In this document: in pieces, positions 11,973 through 24,694 of the stretch
Layout: every line of letters begins with the position of its first letter
How positions within the stretch are numbered: position 1 is the first letter of the stretch
Program-made: the position numbers and the translations under genes
Origin: Pohlia nutans
Lineage: Eukaryota; Streptophyta; Bryopsida; Bryales; Mniaceae
Direction: 5' to 3'
DNA: 64,000 bases
NCBI GenBank assembly: GCA_022496805.1
Contig: CM040101.1
Location: 4,280,501 to 4,344,500 of the forward strand
The notes under the pieces: generated by a model
Told to the model about the DNA's origin: nothing
Seen by the model: only the letters and a program-made list of their open reading frames with translations
Databases searched by the model: none

Positions 11973-12664
11973 GTGGTTGTTGAAATTTGAGGTCCTTCGA
12001 AGGTCTGCCCGAAAAGCTTGTCAGTGGAGTCAATACTATACTTTCCCTTCTATATTAATTACCATCCGTGCGTCATGTCACCTGACACAACTTCCAACAA
12101 AAGAGTAAAAGCGAACACTAGCTAAAGAATGTTATAGAGGCAGTGAGACCCAATCCCATTTTTATTTTATTTTTGTGAAACTCTTGTTCTACCCAATAAA
12201 TTAATGGGAAATGAAGTTTTGAGGGGGGGTGGGGGATACCGTAGTACCATGGCAAGGTTACCAAATTTTATTTTATTTTAAAAAACACAGAAAAGGGGAA
12301 CTTTATGAGGACAAAAAAATGAAAATAGAATAAATTATTTTTAGCTACACTTTGCTATTTATAAGCCATTTTGAACCTTCTCTAATCATTTCTTATTCTT
12401 GAAATTGAAAATCAACAAGAAATTCTTTATTTAGGGGTGAACCTTATATTTATATTAAATAATAAATATTTGTTTGGGAGGTGGCGACCTTGCTATGGTA
12501 CTACGGTACTAGCACAGACTTGTTGCACTGCAACAATGAACTCGGATAGCCTGATGAACTGGATAGTTGATCGCAGTCTTACAGGTGTGGATGAAAAACA
12601 TTTGGGATGAAAACGTGACCGTTTTTGTGACAATGGGGTTGTGACAGATCGCGTGACAATTGAA
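11973..12664. other. Gene-free stretch
   Basis: No gene seen. A single GCTAAAGAATGTTATA near 12121 is a lone terminus of the MITE family at 3421. A GGGGGGGTGGGGG run lies near 12222. Confidence 0.5.
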
Positions 12665-12668
12665 TTAA

Positions 12669-12944
12669 CCGAAAACAGAAGAGGAGTTAAAGAGGAGTTC
12701 CTTCTCTATAATTAAATTTTCTGACAACCATTGTTCATGAATAGTCCCCATGGTCGGGCTCTTGGCTTGGGGGAGCGGATGGGAACTCTCCTCTAGCATT
12801 GGGGAGGTCACGAGTTCCACGCCCTGTGGTGGCGCATGGTCTTGCTTTAAATTATTCTTCAACTCATCATAGACTAGTTTTGCCATTTTTTTTTAACTAA
12901 AGGTGACTATGAGATGAGTTTCCACTTTGAGACACTCTTTTCGG
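12669..12944. mobile_element. MITE with TTAACCGAAAA ends
   Basis: Inverted ends TTAACCGAAAA and CTTTTCGGTTAA bound about 276 bp. A homologous copy lies at 27546-27841, sharing an interior block around CATAGACTAGTTTT / CGTAGACTAGTTTT. Similarity between the copies continues past the TTAA into ATTGAgTTAA (left) and TTAACTCTAATG (right). The true inverted repeat is therefore longer than the marked interval, and TTAA is part of the end, not a target duplication. Confidence 0.6.
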
Positions 12945-12948
12945 TTAA

Positions 12949-13786
12949 CTCTAATGTGCATTTAATATAATAGATAGCAAAAGAAACTCTGCCTGTGTAA
13001 AGGCCAATCCAAATTGAAAGGAGCGAGTGTCCAGCAGTGATCTCAGAACCATTTTATGACATTTAGCATAGGGTGCTACCTCCCACATAAATGGTAGATA
13101 CTTTTGCTACCTTGTGAATGTACTACTCACGATACTTCTATAATATCCGGCAATACCCTTGATATATTAAGGTGATACCATGATGATATCCGCAGAATAT
13201 TGCTAAATATTTATAACATGATGCTAAATATTTATTTAAGTTGCTAAATATTTATAACATGATGAGCATTCTCGCTACATTTTTAAAAAAAAATTCATTT
13301 TCTTTCTTTGTATATTTAGCAGCCCCATTTTTTTGGGTAGAAATCCAGCTAATTTTAGCCAGTTTTGAGATCACTGGTGTCCAGTTTCTGCGTGCTGGCT
13401 GCCGCACTGTCAAATGTCTCTGCAATCTGCATTGGATTCACCGACTGCACTGCACATTCAATTCCTTGCGTGCTTCATCTCTCCCTTGTCGCAGATCGTT
13501 CTAGGGTTTTAGATCCCGCAGTCAGACTCGATCAAGCAGATGGAAACACCTGCAATGTCGCCTTGAGCCTCGTGCTTCCGTTTCCCTGAACTCTTGGGCT
13601 TTCATTCCATGGCTTGAATCGTAACACAATCAATTGTCAGTGGTGTTTCGTTCCGTAACCCATGGAGCTCAATTTCGATGATACCAATTCTTTTCCGCTT
13701 CTTCCTTTCTCATAGTTTGCTTTGATTTCGTTTCTGTTTTGCGAATTTTTAGGGTTAGATGTAGTAGAGTGGGAGGATCACGGACC
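12949..13786 (+). promoter_or_regulatory. Upstream region and leader of AP5M
   Basis: No separate gene. The motif TGCTAAATATTTAT occurs three times in 13201-13260 as a short tandem array. From about 13360 the base composition rises to genic levels, which would be the 5' leader. An in-frame upstream ATG at 13739 lies 48 bp before the conserved start. Promoter role inferred from position. Confidence 0.4.
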
Positions 13787-15562
13787 ATGACTACAACGAC
13801 GCCCTCGATTCGGGGATGCAGCATTCGAGCGCTCTGGATCTTCAACCAGTCGTTCAACTTGGTGTTCTCGCGCCGCTTCGTCACCGTGGAGCGTCTCTGG
13901 AAGCAGGCCTGCGAAATCCTAAACCTGGAACGATCGATCTACTGTCCAGTCCCTTTCGATGCTCAAGTCGCTGAATCTTTCGTCGCTAGCAAGCGCGATG
14001 GAAGACCCTCAAGCGATGACCCGATCATGCGTTACGTGATGAGCCTGAAGGTGGAAGAAGGCCGCCTCTGGCCAGTGATCGAGCATCGCCGAAGCGGATG
14101 CTTCATCTTAGTCCTCCCTATGGTGGAGCCCCAGCAGATGTCTTCCTTTGAAGAAATTTCAATTCAATCGGGATGCGGCGGAGTGACCTCCGATTTAGGG
14201 TTATCCAAGCTCCTGTTGGATATGCCGTGCGTGACAGGGGCATTAGCAGTTTCCCAAGCTTTAGGCGACGTCTTGAGTGGAGATTTAGTGGAGCCCGAGC
14301 TTTTCGCTACTTCCACTGCGACGATGGGCAGCTTCTTGGACAGTATCACGGTCGGTATGGGCGTTGGAATTTCAGGTATTGCAGCTCGAGCTAAACCTGT
14401 TGCAGTTCCCGTTGCTGCAGCTGCGAATGCAGTGGCCGCTGCAGCTGCCACGGCGACCTCTGCCATCACCGGTGGAGGGCGCGCAACGCTGAAATCCTCG
14501 GAGAAAGACGCGCTGCGATCCTTCATTACGAGCGCAATGCCTTTCGGGACTCCGTTGGATGTGAATTCCGTGAACCTCGCCGCAGTGAAGAGCAATGGAT
14601 TCACCTCACTGGATGTGCCAGTTGCGGAGCAACGGCAACCCATGTGGAAACCCTATCTTTACAGGGGCAAGCAGCGAATGGCGTTTGCCGTGCATGAGGT
14701 CGTGACGGCCGCGCTATATGATCGAGACGATGTACAAGACTCGATTTCGTTAGCAGGCGAGGTCCTTTGTCGTTTGGACCTTGAAGGCCTTCCCGAGGTT
14801 AACCTTCAGCTGCTCACACCTGCAAGTTCCACTATTGATACGCTTACGTTTCATCTTTGTGCTCAAGCTCCTGAGCAAGGAGTTGATAAACAGGCTGTGA
14901 CGTTCACTCCACCGTTGGGTAACTTTGTTCTAGCACGGTATACAGCGTTGCCGAAGACCATCAATCCACCTCTTCAAGGCTTTTACCAGCTATCCATGGT
15001 GTCGGAGACTGAGGGCGCGTTTTTGATTAGAATGCGCGTGATGGCAGGGTACAAAAATACTTCTATGGTTATGGAACAATGCTCACTCTCTGTACCGTTT
15101 CCGCGACGGAAGATCGTTGGAGTTGAAGGCGTACCATCAGTCGGGACGGTATCGCAAACTGAGCATTCCATAGAGTGGAAGATTGTGTTGGGAAGGGGTC
15201 TTCCCAAGGGCACCGAGGTGACGTACCCCGGTACAGTGAAATTCGCTACCAACACAAATCATCGGCAAAAGAACTCGTACGATAGTGACACAGAAGTTGA
15301 GGAGAATGAGTCTTTCAGAGCACTGCCTGCAGATATGGAGGAGCCTCTGTGCTGGGAAGCTTACAGCTTTGCCAAAGCCTCCATCAAGGTCGCTGGCGGA
15401 AGCATGTCTGGAATTTCCATTGATCCCAAGACTGTCTCGGTCTATCCTGCTGTGAAGACTGCGTGCGAATTCTCATCACAGGTGTTGTCTGGAGAATACA
15501 TTTTCTGGAATTCTCTTGGACGGTATCCACAAGCAGTTCCAGCAGTGACTCGGGAAAGATAA
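13787..15562 (+). CDS. AP5M: AP-5 complex subunit mu (AP5M), single exon
   Basis: Medium (mu) subunit of the AP-5 adaptor complex, which acts in late endosome/vacuole membrane trafficking. The frame gives 591 aa without an intron. The N-terminus RGCSIRALWIFNQSFNLVFS is the longin-like start expected of the family. Conserved blocks follow in order: LVEPELF..TATMGSFLDS, AMPFGTPLDVNSVNLAAVKS, QPMWKPYLYRGKQRMAFAVH (start of the mu homology domain), PPLGNFVLARY, GFYQLSMVSETEGAFLI, VPFPRRKIV, and a C-terminal GEYIFWNSLGRYP. An Ala/Val-rich linker lies around residues 205-230. I chose the ATG at 13787 because the family begins a few residues before CSIRALW; the upstream ATG at 13739 would add 16 residues of unrelated sequence. 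A MITE starts 9 bp after the stop, probably within the 3' UTR. Confidence 0.92.
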   Translation: MTTTTPSIRGCSIRALWIFNQSFNLVFSRRFVTVERLWKQACEILNLERSIYCPVPFDAQVAESFVASKRDGRPSSDDPIMRYVMSLKVEEGRLWPVIEHRRSGCFILVLPMVEPQQMSSFEEISIQSGCGGVTSDLGLSKLLLDMPCVTGALAVSQALGDVLSGDLVEPELFATSTATMGSFLDSITVGMGVGISGIAARAKPVAVPVAAAANAVAAAAATATSAITGGGRATLKSSEKDALRSFITSAMPFGTPLDVNSVNLAAVKSNGFTSLDVPVAEQRQPMWKPYLYRGKQRMAFAVHEVVTAALYDRDDVQDSISLAGEVLCRLDLEGLPEVNLQLLTPASSTIDTLTFHLCAQAPEQGVDKQAVTFTPPLGNFVLARYTALPKTINPPLQGFYQLSMVSETEGAFLIRMRVMAGYKNTSMVMEQCSLSVPFPRRKIVGVEGVPSVGTVSQTEHSIEWKIVLGRGLPKGTEVTYPGTVKFATNTNHRQKNSYDSDTEVEENESFRALPADMEEPLCWEAYSFAKASIKVAGGSMSGISIDPKTVSVYPAVKTACEFSSQVLSGEYIFWNSLGRYPQAVPAVTRER

Positions 15563-15570
15563 CAAGGTTA

Positions 15571-15811
15571 GAGCATCTCCACTAGCACTCACTCTGCATA
15601 GCTCTCTGGCTCTGGAAAACAATGAATGTGCATGGGTTTCTCAAAACGACTCAAGCTAGTGTATCTTCTCTTAATGATTGCACAATTTTCAGAGTGAGTG
15701 GCTTACTTTACTATTTCCAGAGTCTAATTGAGTGATGTTGGTGGGGAACTACATGATATGTATGCCCTGTAATTTCTCGATGACCTTTCAGAGTTGCTGG
15801 TGGAGATGCTC
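15571..15811. mobile_element. PIF/Harbinger-like MITE just after AP5M, 241 bp
   Basis: The ends GAGCATCTCCACTAGCA and TGCTGGTGGAGATGCTC form an inverted repeat of about 17 bp with one mismatch. TTA flanks both sides (15568-15570 and 15812-15814). GAGCATCTCCA ends with a TTA duplication are common in plant Tourist-like MITEs. The element follows the AP5M stop codon and may supply its polyadenylation region. Confidence 0.8.
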
Positions 15812-15814
15812 TTA

Positions 15815-17784
15815 AATTTTTAGAGACGGCATCTCAATTGCCTCCAATTCATTGAAGTATTGTTATAGTTTCCAACGTGGCTGTGGTGTAATTTGTTACC
15901 AACTATACTCGGTACTTACAGTAGCTCTGCTTATTTTTCAACATACCGTGTCTAGTATGTAGTACTCTCTATTGAGGCACTTACTGAATTTCTGAATCAT
16001 CCGACACACTTGTGGGAGAAGGGTTTCTTGCATCAAGCAATCTGGGTTTTGTTTGTTACAATATGTATTTGCACAGTGGTGAAGATCATCAACTCTGTCG
16101 GAAGGCATGATTGACATGATGCTCTTAGTAGAGGCTTGTAAGCTACTTGCAGATCTCACACTTGAAATCAAAGGAACGCTACTAGCTCTTGTGTGGGAAT
16201 ACAATTTTGTTTGTGACGTAACCCCTCCCGCTCGCCGGAAAGCTGACGTGTCGGACTCACATGGGCTATCGACACCCCTGCTACCCTGCGTAACTTGGTA
16301 CCTCCTTCTAATTTTCCTACCGACCCACCCAATTTCAAACCTTTGTACCACCACCTCGATGGATGATATGAACTATAGCATGAATTGGCAGATGAGGTTG
16401 TCAAAACTGTAAAGGTCATAATTGATTCTACAAAGAATTGTCCATTCCACCGTACTATTATGACACGGAGACACATAACTCTTTTCACTATTTTGATATT
16501 GATATAAGTGGAAATTTTATAAAAATCTTTAGATAAATCTTTTCAGTAGAACCCTATGGGTGGGAAAGGAATCTCTGAATAAAACTAGACAATTTTACAA
16601 TTTTCCATTTATCAAAATTAGTTCTTTCTAAATTCAAGAACATGATATAGTAATGGTTTTTTTGGTATCTTTGATCATTTTTGTATAAATTTTTGAAAGA
16701 CATAAACCTAAAAGTGGCACTTTTTGAAATTCAACTTGAATAACTTCACATCTGTCTTCTAGGATTAAAAGCTTCAAATCTCTTTTTGTTGATCATTGTT
16801 GTGTAAAGTATTCAAAAATTTAGCAAAATACAACAGATATGTGAATGTACACTAATATACAACAACAGTATTGTTGAATGTTTCTAGTTAATCATGGAGC
16901 ATTAATAGCACATTTGTTTATTTCAAAGGTCATTTAAAATAAGATGTAGCAAAATAATGTAAAAACAATATTAATTACACATTAATGTAAATTTTTTTGC
17001 TCTAATATACATTACAACGTTTCATAATATTTGTGTGGTTTGATAATGAAAGAGTACTATATATTCTATAAAGAATTGTCTTTTCATGAATGTCACATGA
17101 GGTGGTGAAAAGAATCATATTCTCTAAACGCTCTATCTAAATACTCTATCTTTACTTATATTTACTTGTTGAGTTGTTGCGCCCCTTGCAACTCATCTAC
17201 TTCAACATATATTCATTCTAGATTCCAAATCAATTTTTTATTTTTCCTCATATTTTTAATAAACATTTATAATTCTTATTGTAAATTATTAAAAAAAACT
17301 AAAATTATATTATAAAATTCACCAGAATAATTTGCATGCCCCAATATTTTACTACACTCTTTGTTATCAACTCTTGTTGAAAAAGCTATGATAGACACAT
17401 GACTGTAATTGCTTGTTTAGTTTTAGTTAAAGTCCTATAGTTCTTTAGTGGTTAATTTTTTTTCTATGAATTCTTATGAATAAATATTTATGATCGACAA
17501 TAAAGTTCCTTATAAAAGTATTCATTCAATTAAACTATACTTATTCATATCAATCTAGCACTCAAATATTTCCATCTATGTATTTTGGCAATTTGACCTT
17601 ACTAAATAAAAACATTGAAATGATTGATTTCAAGTACAAAACGATTATGGAGGAATTAGATACTGCATTGTAATTTTCGATTGTGACGCAATATTTTCTA
17701 TGGTTAATAAAAAATAATGTGCGCAAATCATACAATATGAATATAATAATGACTTGGTCTTTATTTGTTAAACATAATTGTAGC
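15815..17784. other. Gene-free stretch
   Basis: A GC-richer piece at about 16080-16360 gives open frames on both strands, but none resembles a protein I know. The rest is very AT-rich with no visible structure. Confidence 0.5.
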
Positions 17785-20500
17785 TTAAAATTTAAAGTTA
17801 TTTACAAAAAAGTGGCCAGCTTTCTCAAAATGTGGAATAATATGAACAGCCTTCAAAATCGATTCTATCTCTATCACCTTGTATGATTCAGGACCTTCGT
17901 TTATCCATTTCAATTCAAGACATCCCAAAGTTGTATGGACCTCTTGTTGTTCGTACATTCGTATTAGACACAATTCTTTTGTTATATATCTATTTTGTTG
18001 TCCTAATTTCATATTAGATTTGAAAAGCAGACGAAGTTGTCCATATGATGTCTTCTCTTCCTCACTTTCACCTTCCATTTTAATAGAAACACTTCCAAAC
18101 CATTCTTTTCCATGAAAAGATGATGTAGCAAACGTAAACATTGGAGTGTCTCCATACCTTGAACTCTCACCAGGGCATAGTGCCACAGACCTGTAAGATT
18201 GCAATACCTACAAGCATAATAAAACAAGTTTAGTTTTGAGTTTTTAAAATAGAATTTAAAGGTTTTGCAAATTACTTTGATAATAAGAACTTAATTAACG
18301 CGTATTGTACTAACCTGCCCTCCCGTCAAATTATTTTGATTCATGTATTTATCCAAAGATGATTTCAAATTAGTCAAAATGTCTGGTTGCAAAACTCTGG
18401 CCATTATGCGCTCCTTTTTTGATTGGGCAGTTTCCAAATTTAAATGTATTGCGGTAGCAATATGAAGATCTAAGAGCTCCGTTTTCAAATTAAGTTGAAA
18501 GCCAACCAAAATATGTTGTCCAGTTTGTAAAGTCTGCCATTATTATAAAACATAGAAAAAACATCACAACAATATTATTGAATGAACAAAAAAATCTCCA
18601 CTATAACATGATTATATGTTTTTTTAAATATAGAGACAAAAAGTGAAAAAATCAATGGTGATTTTAAAAGACATTCAATGACTCACCATCTCTAATACCG
18701 TGTTTTTTCCAATTGGAAGAGAGTATCCATCATTTTCCAATGCACTCATTGGTAGCGCTTCTAGTCTTCTATTGTATTTCACAATAAAATCCAAAAATTG
18801 TTTTCTGTTGCTAGCCCTGTATGTTGTTTTCACCAATGCTATGTGCAAATTCTCATACATATTTGAACTGTATTCAACTGGAGCTCCAGAACGACGAATT
18901 GAAGAGGAATAATGTTTCATGGCATGAATCTTGACTAAATTGAAATTTGATTTTTGCCACGTTCCTAAGTGAGTTCGGAATATTGATACCGCCCTGAAGC
19001 AAAAAATATATATTTAAAAATCAATATAAATACAAACATATTTTTAACTAATGCACACGGCGATATGAATTGACATTGTACAATTGTATTGTCATTATTG
19101 TAAGGATTCAAGCATTACAGTAATGTTTTGAAATTCATCGAACCACCTTTGTGATTTTTCAAATACTTTAGTACAAGCATATGTTTCTATTTTTTTAATT
19201 TCAATTTTGAGAGTAATAGAATTTAACTAGTACAATAATTACCTTTTCATGCAAGCATCCATTGTTGAAAGAGATTCCTCGGAGAATTCTTTTGAACGAC
19301 AAGCTAACTGATACCATTGTAAAAAATTTACAACAGCCACAATGAAGAAGTTGGGAAATAGTCCCAACATGCAAAAAAACAACCACCTATCAATACAAAG
19401 GTTCAATTGTTAGCCGATAAAAATAGTCATTATAATTATCATTTGTCTTTGAATATTATACAGGTAATCTTATTTTAGAATAAAACTATAGATTTATTTT
19501 TTAAATAAAAAAGTGACAGAGTATTGGATTTAAAAAGTGGTATTGAGGCTCAAATTGAACTAACGTGCATTATGCAACGATGTTCGAATGCTGCGAAATT
19601 AGCATTGGAAGTAAAATATCCTCCTTTTTCAGTTCCAGGCACTCGAAATTGAAAAAAACGTGTTGACTCTTTGATTACTAAGAGCCTTCTATCCATTTCA
19701 GGAAGAGGTGGGGGCGTTAGTTCTTTAGAAACGCTCTGCAATATGTCCATAAGAGTTTGAAGATGCCCAAGTCGGCTTGGTTTAACATGTCAACATTAAT
19801 GGCAAGATAAGGGTTTCCGAACTCTGTATCTCCTCCAGCAAAATCCCATAGCGCACACTATTCAACAGTGAACATGAATTAAACATTTTATCAACTAAAC
19901 AGTGTTTTTGCTAATACTTAAAAGTTCTAGTTATGTAATATAAAAAAGTGCACATGACACAATATAATGATTGTAAATTTGGGATGTGAATTTCATGTAA
20001 TTTTTGTAGTTTATGTAGTGTATTTTAAAGATTTGGAAATTATCAATTTCTCTATTGCTAATTTTTATTTTATTTTTTCTATGTAGCACAAAATTTATTT
20101 GCTCAAGCCCATGCACTTTCAATAGAAGTAAATTTTTAACTTTATGACCAATTTACATTATCCAAAACAATGTATCCTAAATTTGGATATTTAAAAATAA
20201 ATCAAGTAGAGAATGAATTAATTATTTCTCTTCAATCTAAATATGTTCGTTTTGTAAACACAAGCTTTTAAATACATTATATTGTATCATTCATTTAAAA
20301 AAATTATATAAAATTCCAAAACAATACATAAAGATAAAACACCTTACGTACAAAAATTCAAATGCATAGAATATCGACAGATTTTGGATGAACAATCAAA
20401 TTGAAAAAAACCAAATGAAAAACTACTATTTGTAATTTCATTTACAAAAATTGGACTAGAACTTTTTGAACAAAAATAAATATTCATTAGTTTCACCATG

Positions 20501-20546
<46 letters not shown>

Positions 20547-22485
20547 TGAAACTCTATATCATTCTAACAGAAATGTTTACCATGGCATGAATAAACTGAC
20601 CTCCACTGGATGAAGTGAATATAATTTTGTTGTAGAGGCTTGCATTGTCCGTGGTTGTCTAGACATTTGTTGATAAATTCTTTTCATAGAAGCCTCTGTG
20701 CGATAATTATTGTTTCCTCTTTCTACATCCGATAATGAAATTTTTGGACACATGCACATACTGCAAGGGTGGCGAGATTTGTTTGTATCATATGTACAAG
20801 TTCTCTAGCAGACAAATATTAGCAATATATTATAAACCTATATATGATATAAAATAAAATAAAATAAATCATTGGGTTATTTGGCAATAGTATTTGTAGA
20901 AATTTTATTACCTTGCATCCTTCTAGATGGTCGCAGACATAAGCATACAATCGAGGATGAACTATTTGTTTGTTGCCAAATGGATCAAATAATGATATGC
21001 CACTATCAAAAACCAATGTCAAACACTCAAACACAAGCACTATTTGTTCAAGATTGATAAATATTATATTCATGTCGAATAAAGTATGAAAAGAAATGTT
21101 TTCATAGGTCTTCAGAAAATCATTCCTACTGTTTTTAATGTGGTGAAGTGATACACAAATGGTGATATGCACATGATTATTGTATTATTGGTTCAAATAC
21201 ATATTTTGCATGTTTTTTCTTTTCAAATGGATCATTAAATTACCTTACTTGATAACTAGGTGATAATTTTTTTAATATATTGTAATAAAATATGATACTA
21301 GGGAAGATTGACTTACGTGAAACTTGCGTCTTTAAGTGGTTTTATAATTCGTGACAGGCACTTCTGAAATAACCTTAATCGTTTTAAAGGATCAGATTCC
21401 ATCAGATTAAAATCTGGTAGAATTGCTAGCAAGCAATGTCCTTCAGGGAGGTATCTATCTTCACAAGAAATATTTGCGATGCTGAAATAAATTGGATGGC
21501 CGCTTACTTTGCCAGTGTTTGATAATGACGTTTTATCACTATACAAAATTATGGGTGCAACAACCCTCCCTTCGCCATGTTCGGAATTTACATGTTCCTG
21601 TTTAAATATGAAGTCACAATCATGTAGAATTAAAATCTATGATTTATGAAACGTTTTTAGGCCCAACATGATTGTATGCTCTAAATTTGAAAATATTAAA
21701 AACCTACACATAGAAAGTGTGAAATTTAAAAAAGACCTTTTCTACAACTTTGTAATTTTTGGAACTTACTTGCATTAAGCGCCACCAATTTCCTGTTGCA
21801 GGAGTTGAATATATTCTTTCTGTAGAATCATCTTGCACTGGTGTCATCAAGGGTTGTAGAGTAAAGTTTTCAACAACTACGGGAGATGAGAACAACGATT
21901 CCAATGCAATAATTGGATCCCGGTAATTTAAAATATTTCCTTCAATTTCTTCTTTTTTCCATCCATCTGCTTAGTTGTATAAAGTTTTTTCGTAATTTTT
22001 AACATCGTAAGGTGATTTGACTGAAACCTCTTCTAATTTAAACGACGGGTGGAACAACACTTGTTTGAACAACTTGTCTATGTCATTGTTAGATAATCCC
22101 CTCCTTTTTTGCATGTTCTAATCCAATTGATGAGACTAAAAGTTGAATCATATACATATGTAGAAGATTCACTTTGATCAAGAAAATCAAATTCATCTAT
22201 TTCTAAGTCATCGTCAATTGGCTCGTTGAAATTTATTTCTAAAGGTTCGTTTCTCCCATGCGCTACATTCGGTCCTAAAGCTATATTGGGTTGAGGGGTT
22301 TGACTAGAATGCAGAGGTTCATTTGTTGGTTCAATGAATTCTGTTGTCGTCGATGGAGATACGGGAACTTGGAGTTGTTGTGCACTTGGTCTCAACTTCC
22401 CTATGCATGTGACTAGATGTGTAGATAGAGATCGTTTATAGTGAAATGGACCTGCATCGCCCCAATCACACATAAAAAATTCCAT
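17785..22485 (-). pseudogene. Decayed Plavaka/CACTA-like DNA transposase, 9 exons
   Basis: Exons on the - strand: 22485-21770, 21597-21317, 21002-20912, about 20802-20601, 19857-19565, 19386-19243, 18993-18687, 18533-18315, 18190-17785. Junctions have GT-AG borders and the pieces join into one long protein. Landmarks: NWWRLMQ; ILYSDKTSLSNTGKVSGHPI; CEDRYLPEGHCLL; a Cys-rich HPCSMCMCPK block; CALWDFAGGDTEFGNPYLAI; FNLVKIHAMKHYSSSIRRSG followed by APVEYSSNMYENLHIALVKT. The segments YSDKT..GHPI, GGD..FGNPY and H..KH..SSIRRSGAP..Y suit the Plavaka group of the CACTA superfamily. Damage: a frameshift near 22105, an in-frame stop near 21970 (exon 1), and a one-base deletion near 19770. The reading frame is otherwise kept across five junctions, so the decay is recent. 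Terminal inverted repeats were not found. Family assignment is from memory of motifs and is less certain than the call of a transposase-like pseudogene. Confidence 0.6.
20506..20543. repeat. (TA)n microsatellite
   Basis: About 38 bp of uninterrupted TA repeats inside an intron of the decayed transposase. Confidence 0.95.
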
Positions 22486-22993
22486 TGTGGAATTTCACAA
22501 CAACAAAATTAAATTTTAAAGTAAAATTGGACGATGAATGATTGTGATATATTATGGTTTTTATTATGATTGATATTAAACACATTGCACGATTATTTAT
22601 ATCATCAAGTACTTAATTTTACTTTCATTATTTCCAAACTTAAAAGTCTAACTCCTGTGGCACTGTGCTTTTGGCCCAATGTTCCTTGTTATTTGTAGCC
22701 ATGCTTTTACTTTTTAAATCTATTTTTAGAATAAGTTTACTATGATTTAATAAAATTTAATTAAATTTAGCGATCCCATTCACTGCTTTTATTTTTTTAT
22801 TTTTAATAGTTTTTTACATTTTATTTTAAATGAAAAAATTTGGAAAAAATCCATAACTTCCACAGCATATGTATAAAAACCAAATAACGACTTTATTGCA
22901 CCCTTTCTCGTGGAGAGGTTTTTGAACATTGCCATCAGTCTCCCATTCCATGAGACTTCAACGTAATATGAAAATAAACATATTGCTCCTTCT
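22486..22993. other. Gene-free stretch
   Basis: AT-rich sequence upstream of the decayed transposase; no inverted terminus recognised. Confidence 0.5.
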
Positions 22994-22997
22994 TTAA

Positions 22998-23526
22998 CCC
23001 CTAAAAGCCCGAGGGGTATTGGACAAAACATAGATGTGTTATAATATGTGCCTTCCATATGTTTGATGAAGTTTGGTTCAATAGACAAAATGTAGAGCAT
23101 TGTCTCTACAAATTATCCATATGGTCAAACTTCCAAAAATAACTTTAGATAAAATTTTAAAGAATTTAAAAGCATTAACCTTTGAATTTTTTTATAAATT
23201 ATAATTTTCAATTTTATTTAGTATGATTGGTTAAAGTTGGGTTATGTAATGTAAACTTCAAAAAAGCAAAAGAAATGATGGAGGGAACATCATTACTTTC
23301 CCCAAATAGCAAATTTTATAACATTAAGACAATGTTGAGATGATCCACTTTGAAAAATTCTCCCAAGTGTAGTTTAACTCGAATTGCCATAATTCAAAGT
23401 GCGTTGGAAAGTAGACTTGATGCAGTATTTTAAGATATTTTTTATTGTAATATTTTATTTTTTGGTTCCGGGCAGCCTGTGAAATTTAGGCAACGACCAT
23501 AAAATGGTTGTTTGAGTGTTTAGGAG
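22998..23526 (+). mobile_element. piggyBac-like MITE, family A, 529 bp
   Basis: TTAA (22994-22997) precedes CCCCTAAAAGCCCGAGGGGT. The right end is GAGTGTTTAGGAG followed by a mutated TTGA (23527-23530). It is closely similar along its length to the copies at 44571-45108 and 45497-46618, including GGGTATTGGACAAAACATAG near the left end and CCGGGCAGCC near the right. More mutated than the other two, so likely older. Non-coding. Confidence 0.75.
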
Positions 23527-23530
23527 TTGA

Positions 23531-24690
23531 TGTATAGATAGATGTCAATTTATGTTTTATATTTATAATTCAAAACTTCAGTTGATCATGACATAATCTA
23601 CTAATGAGCCCACATGCGAGTCACTGACGCGTTTTTGCATTGATGAACAATCGGTTGAGACTTCATACAGAGTACATTATACTCATTTATATTTAAAACT
23701 TATGTGTGTTTTCAAAAAAGGTAATATCATTTTGAGAGGCCACGTTTGATTATCAAACTGTAATTCTAACTAATTTTCAAGAGAAATTGTTTTTATTAGA
23801 GTTGCACTTTTCTCTACCCGACCACGACGACATGAAAGGATATGAAAGGCCATGAAAGTAAAAGAATGTTCAAGGCTAGGTTACTTGTTACTTCATAATA
23901 ATAACAATATATATAAAAACGAAATGCAATGGTTGTAGAGGACAAAATAGGAAAATCCTTGTACGGCCATCTACGGATGTGAAAGGCTAAGTTACCGCAC
24001 ACAAACGTCGACTTTAACGAAGACAAAATGGAATGGTTTACAGGAACTAAATGGAACAATAACAAGACCCTCTAGTTGATAAAGCTTGAGAAAAACAAGT
24101 TCCGACTAACGTCGTCATTGGAATAATATCAACAAACTTTCAATCCATTCCTATATAATTTTTTATTTTTTCCATTGCAACCATTATTTCACTTGAATAT
24201 GATTTTTAGCATTTCAAATGCTCGAGCCAAAGACTCCTACATGTTGTCGTCCTCAATCGGAATTTGTTTTGTGGAACTTTGTAGTTATTGTCTACTGTTG
24301 AATTTAAAAACAACTCAACAATGTGATGAACTAAAATCTTTTGAAACCTATAGTTTTTTAAACATTAATGGCAAGATTTTATTAAAAATCATGAGGATTG
24401 ACCAAGTTTGAATACCGAGTTTCGGAGTTAGAGATGAGGGAATCAAAGATTGAAAATCATGTTAGGTAGAGCATAGGTTTTGAGGGAAGAAGTAGATTTT
24501 GGAGGGAAGAAATTCCAAATTTAAAATAAAAATAATTTTGTTGATATCATCTTGCTATTGTTATTTCTAGCTGTAAGTGATGTTTGATTCAAGAAACAAA
24601 TGACATATGATGAGTGAATCCAAAAGCTAAAGGTTTTAAAAAAAAATTATTTTGTTGAGTGTCCTATGAATTAAAAAAGACATTTGTATT
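23531..24690. other. Gene-free stretch
   Basis: No gene. Motifs such as AAGGCTAGGTTACTTGTTACTT (about 23872) and TGTGAAAGGCTAAGTTAC (about 23979) recur in inverse form near 27187-27290, suggesting a further dispersed repeat I could not delimit. Confidence 0.45.
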
Positions 24691-24694
24691 TTAA

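Noticed and set aside
12665..12948. TTAA-flanked MITEs with CCGAAAA ends as further piggyBac-like elements
   Set aside because: Two copies (12669, 27546) remain similar outside the TTAA, so TTAA belongs to a longer inverted repeat and is not shown to be a target duplication.
14164..14643. Long - strand open frame inside AP5M
   Set aside because: It is antisense to a well-conserved coding region and consists of Ala/Thr-rich shadow sequence.
15938..16488. Open frames on both strands after AP5M
   Set aside because: Peptides are low in conserved features and no family is recognisable; likely chance frames in a less AT-rich piece.
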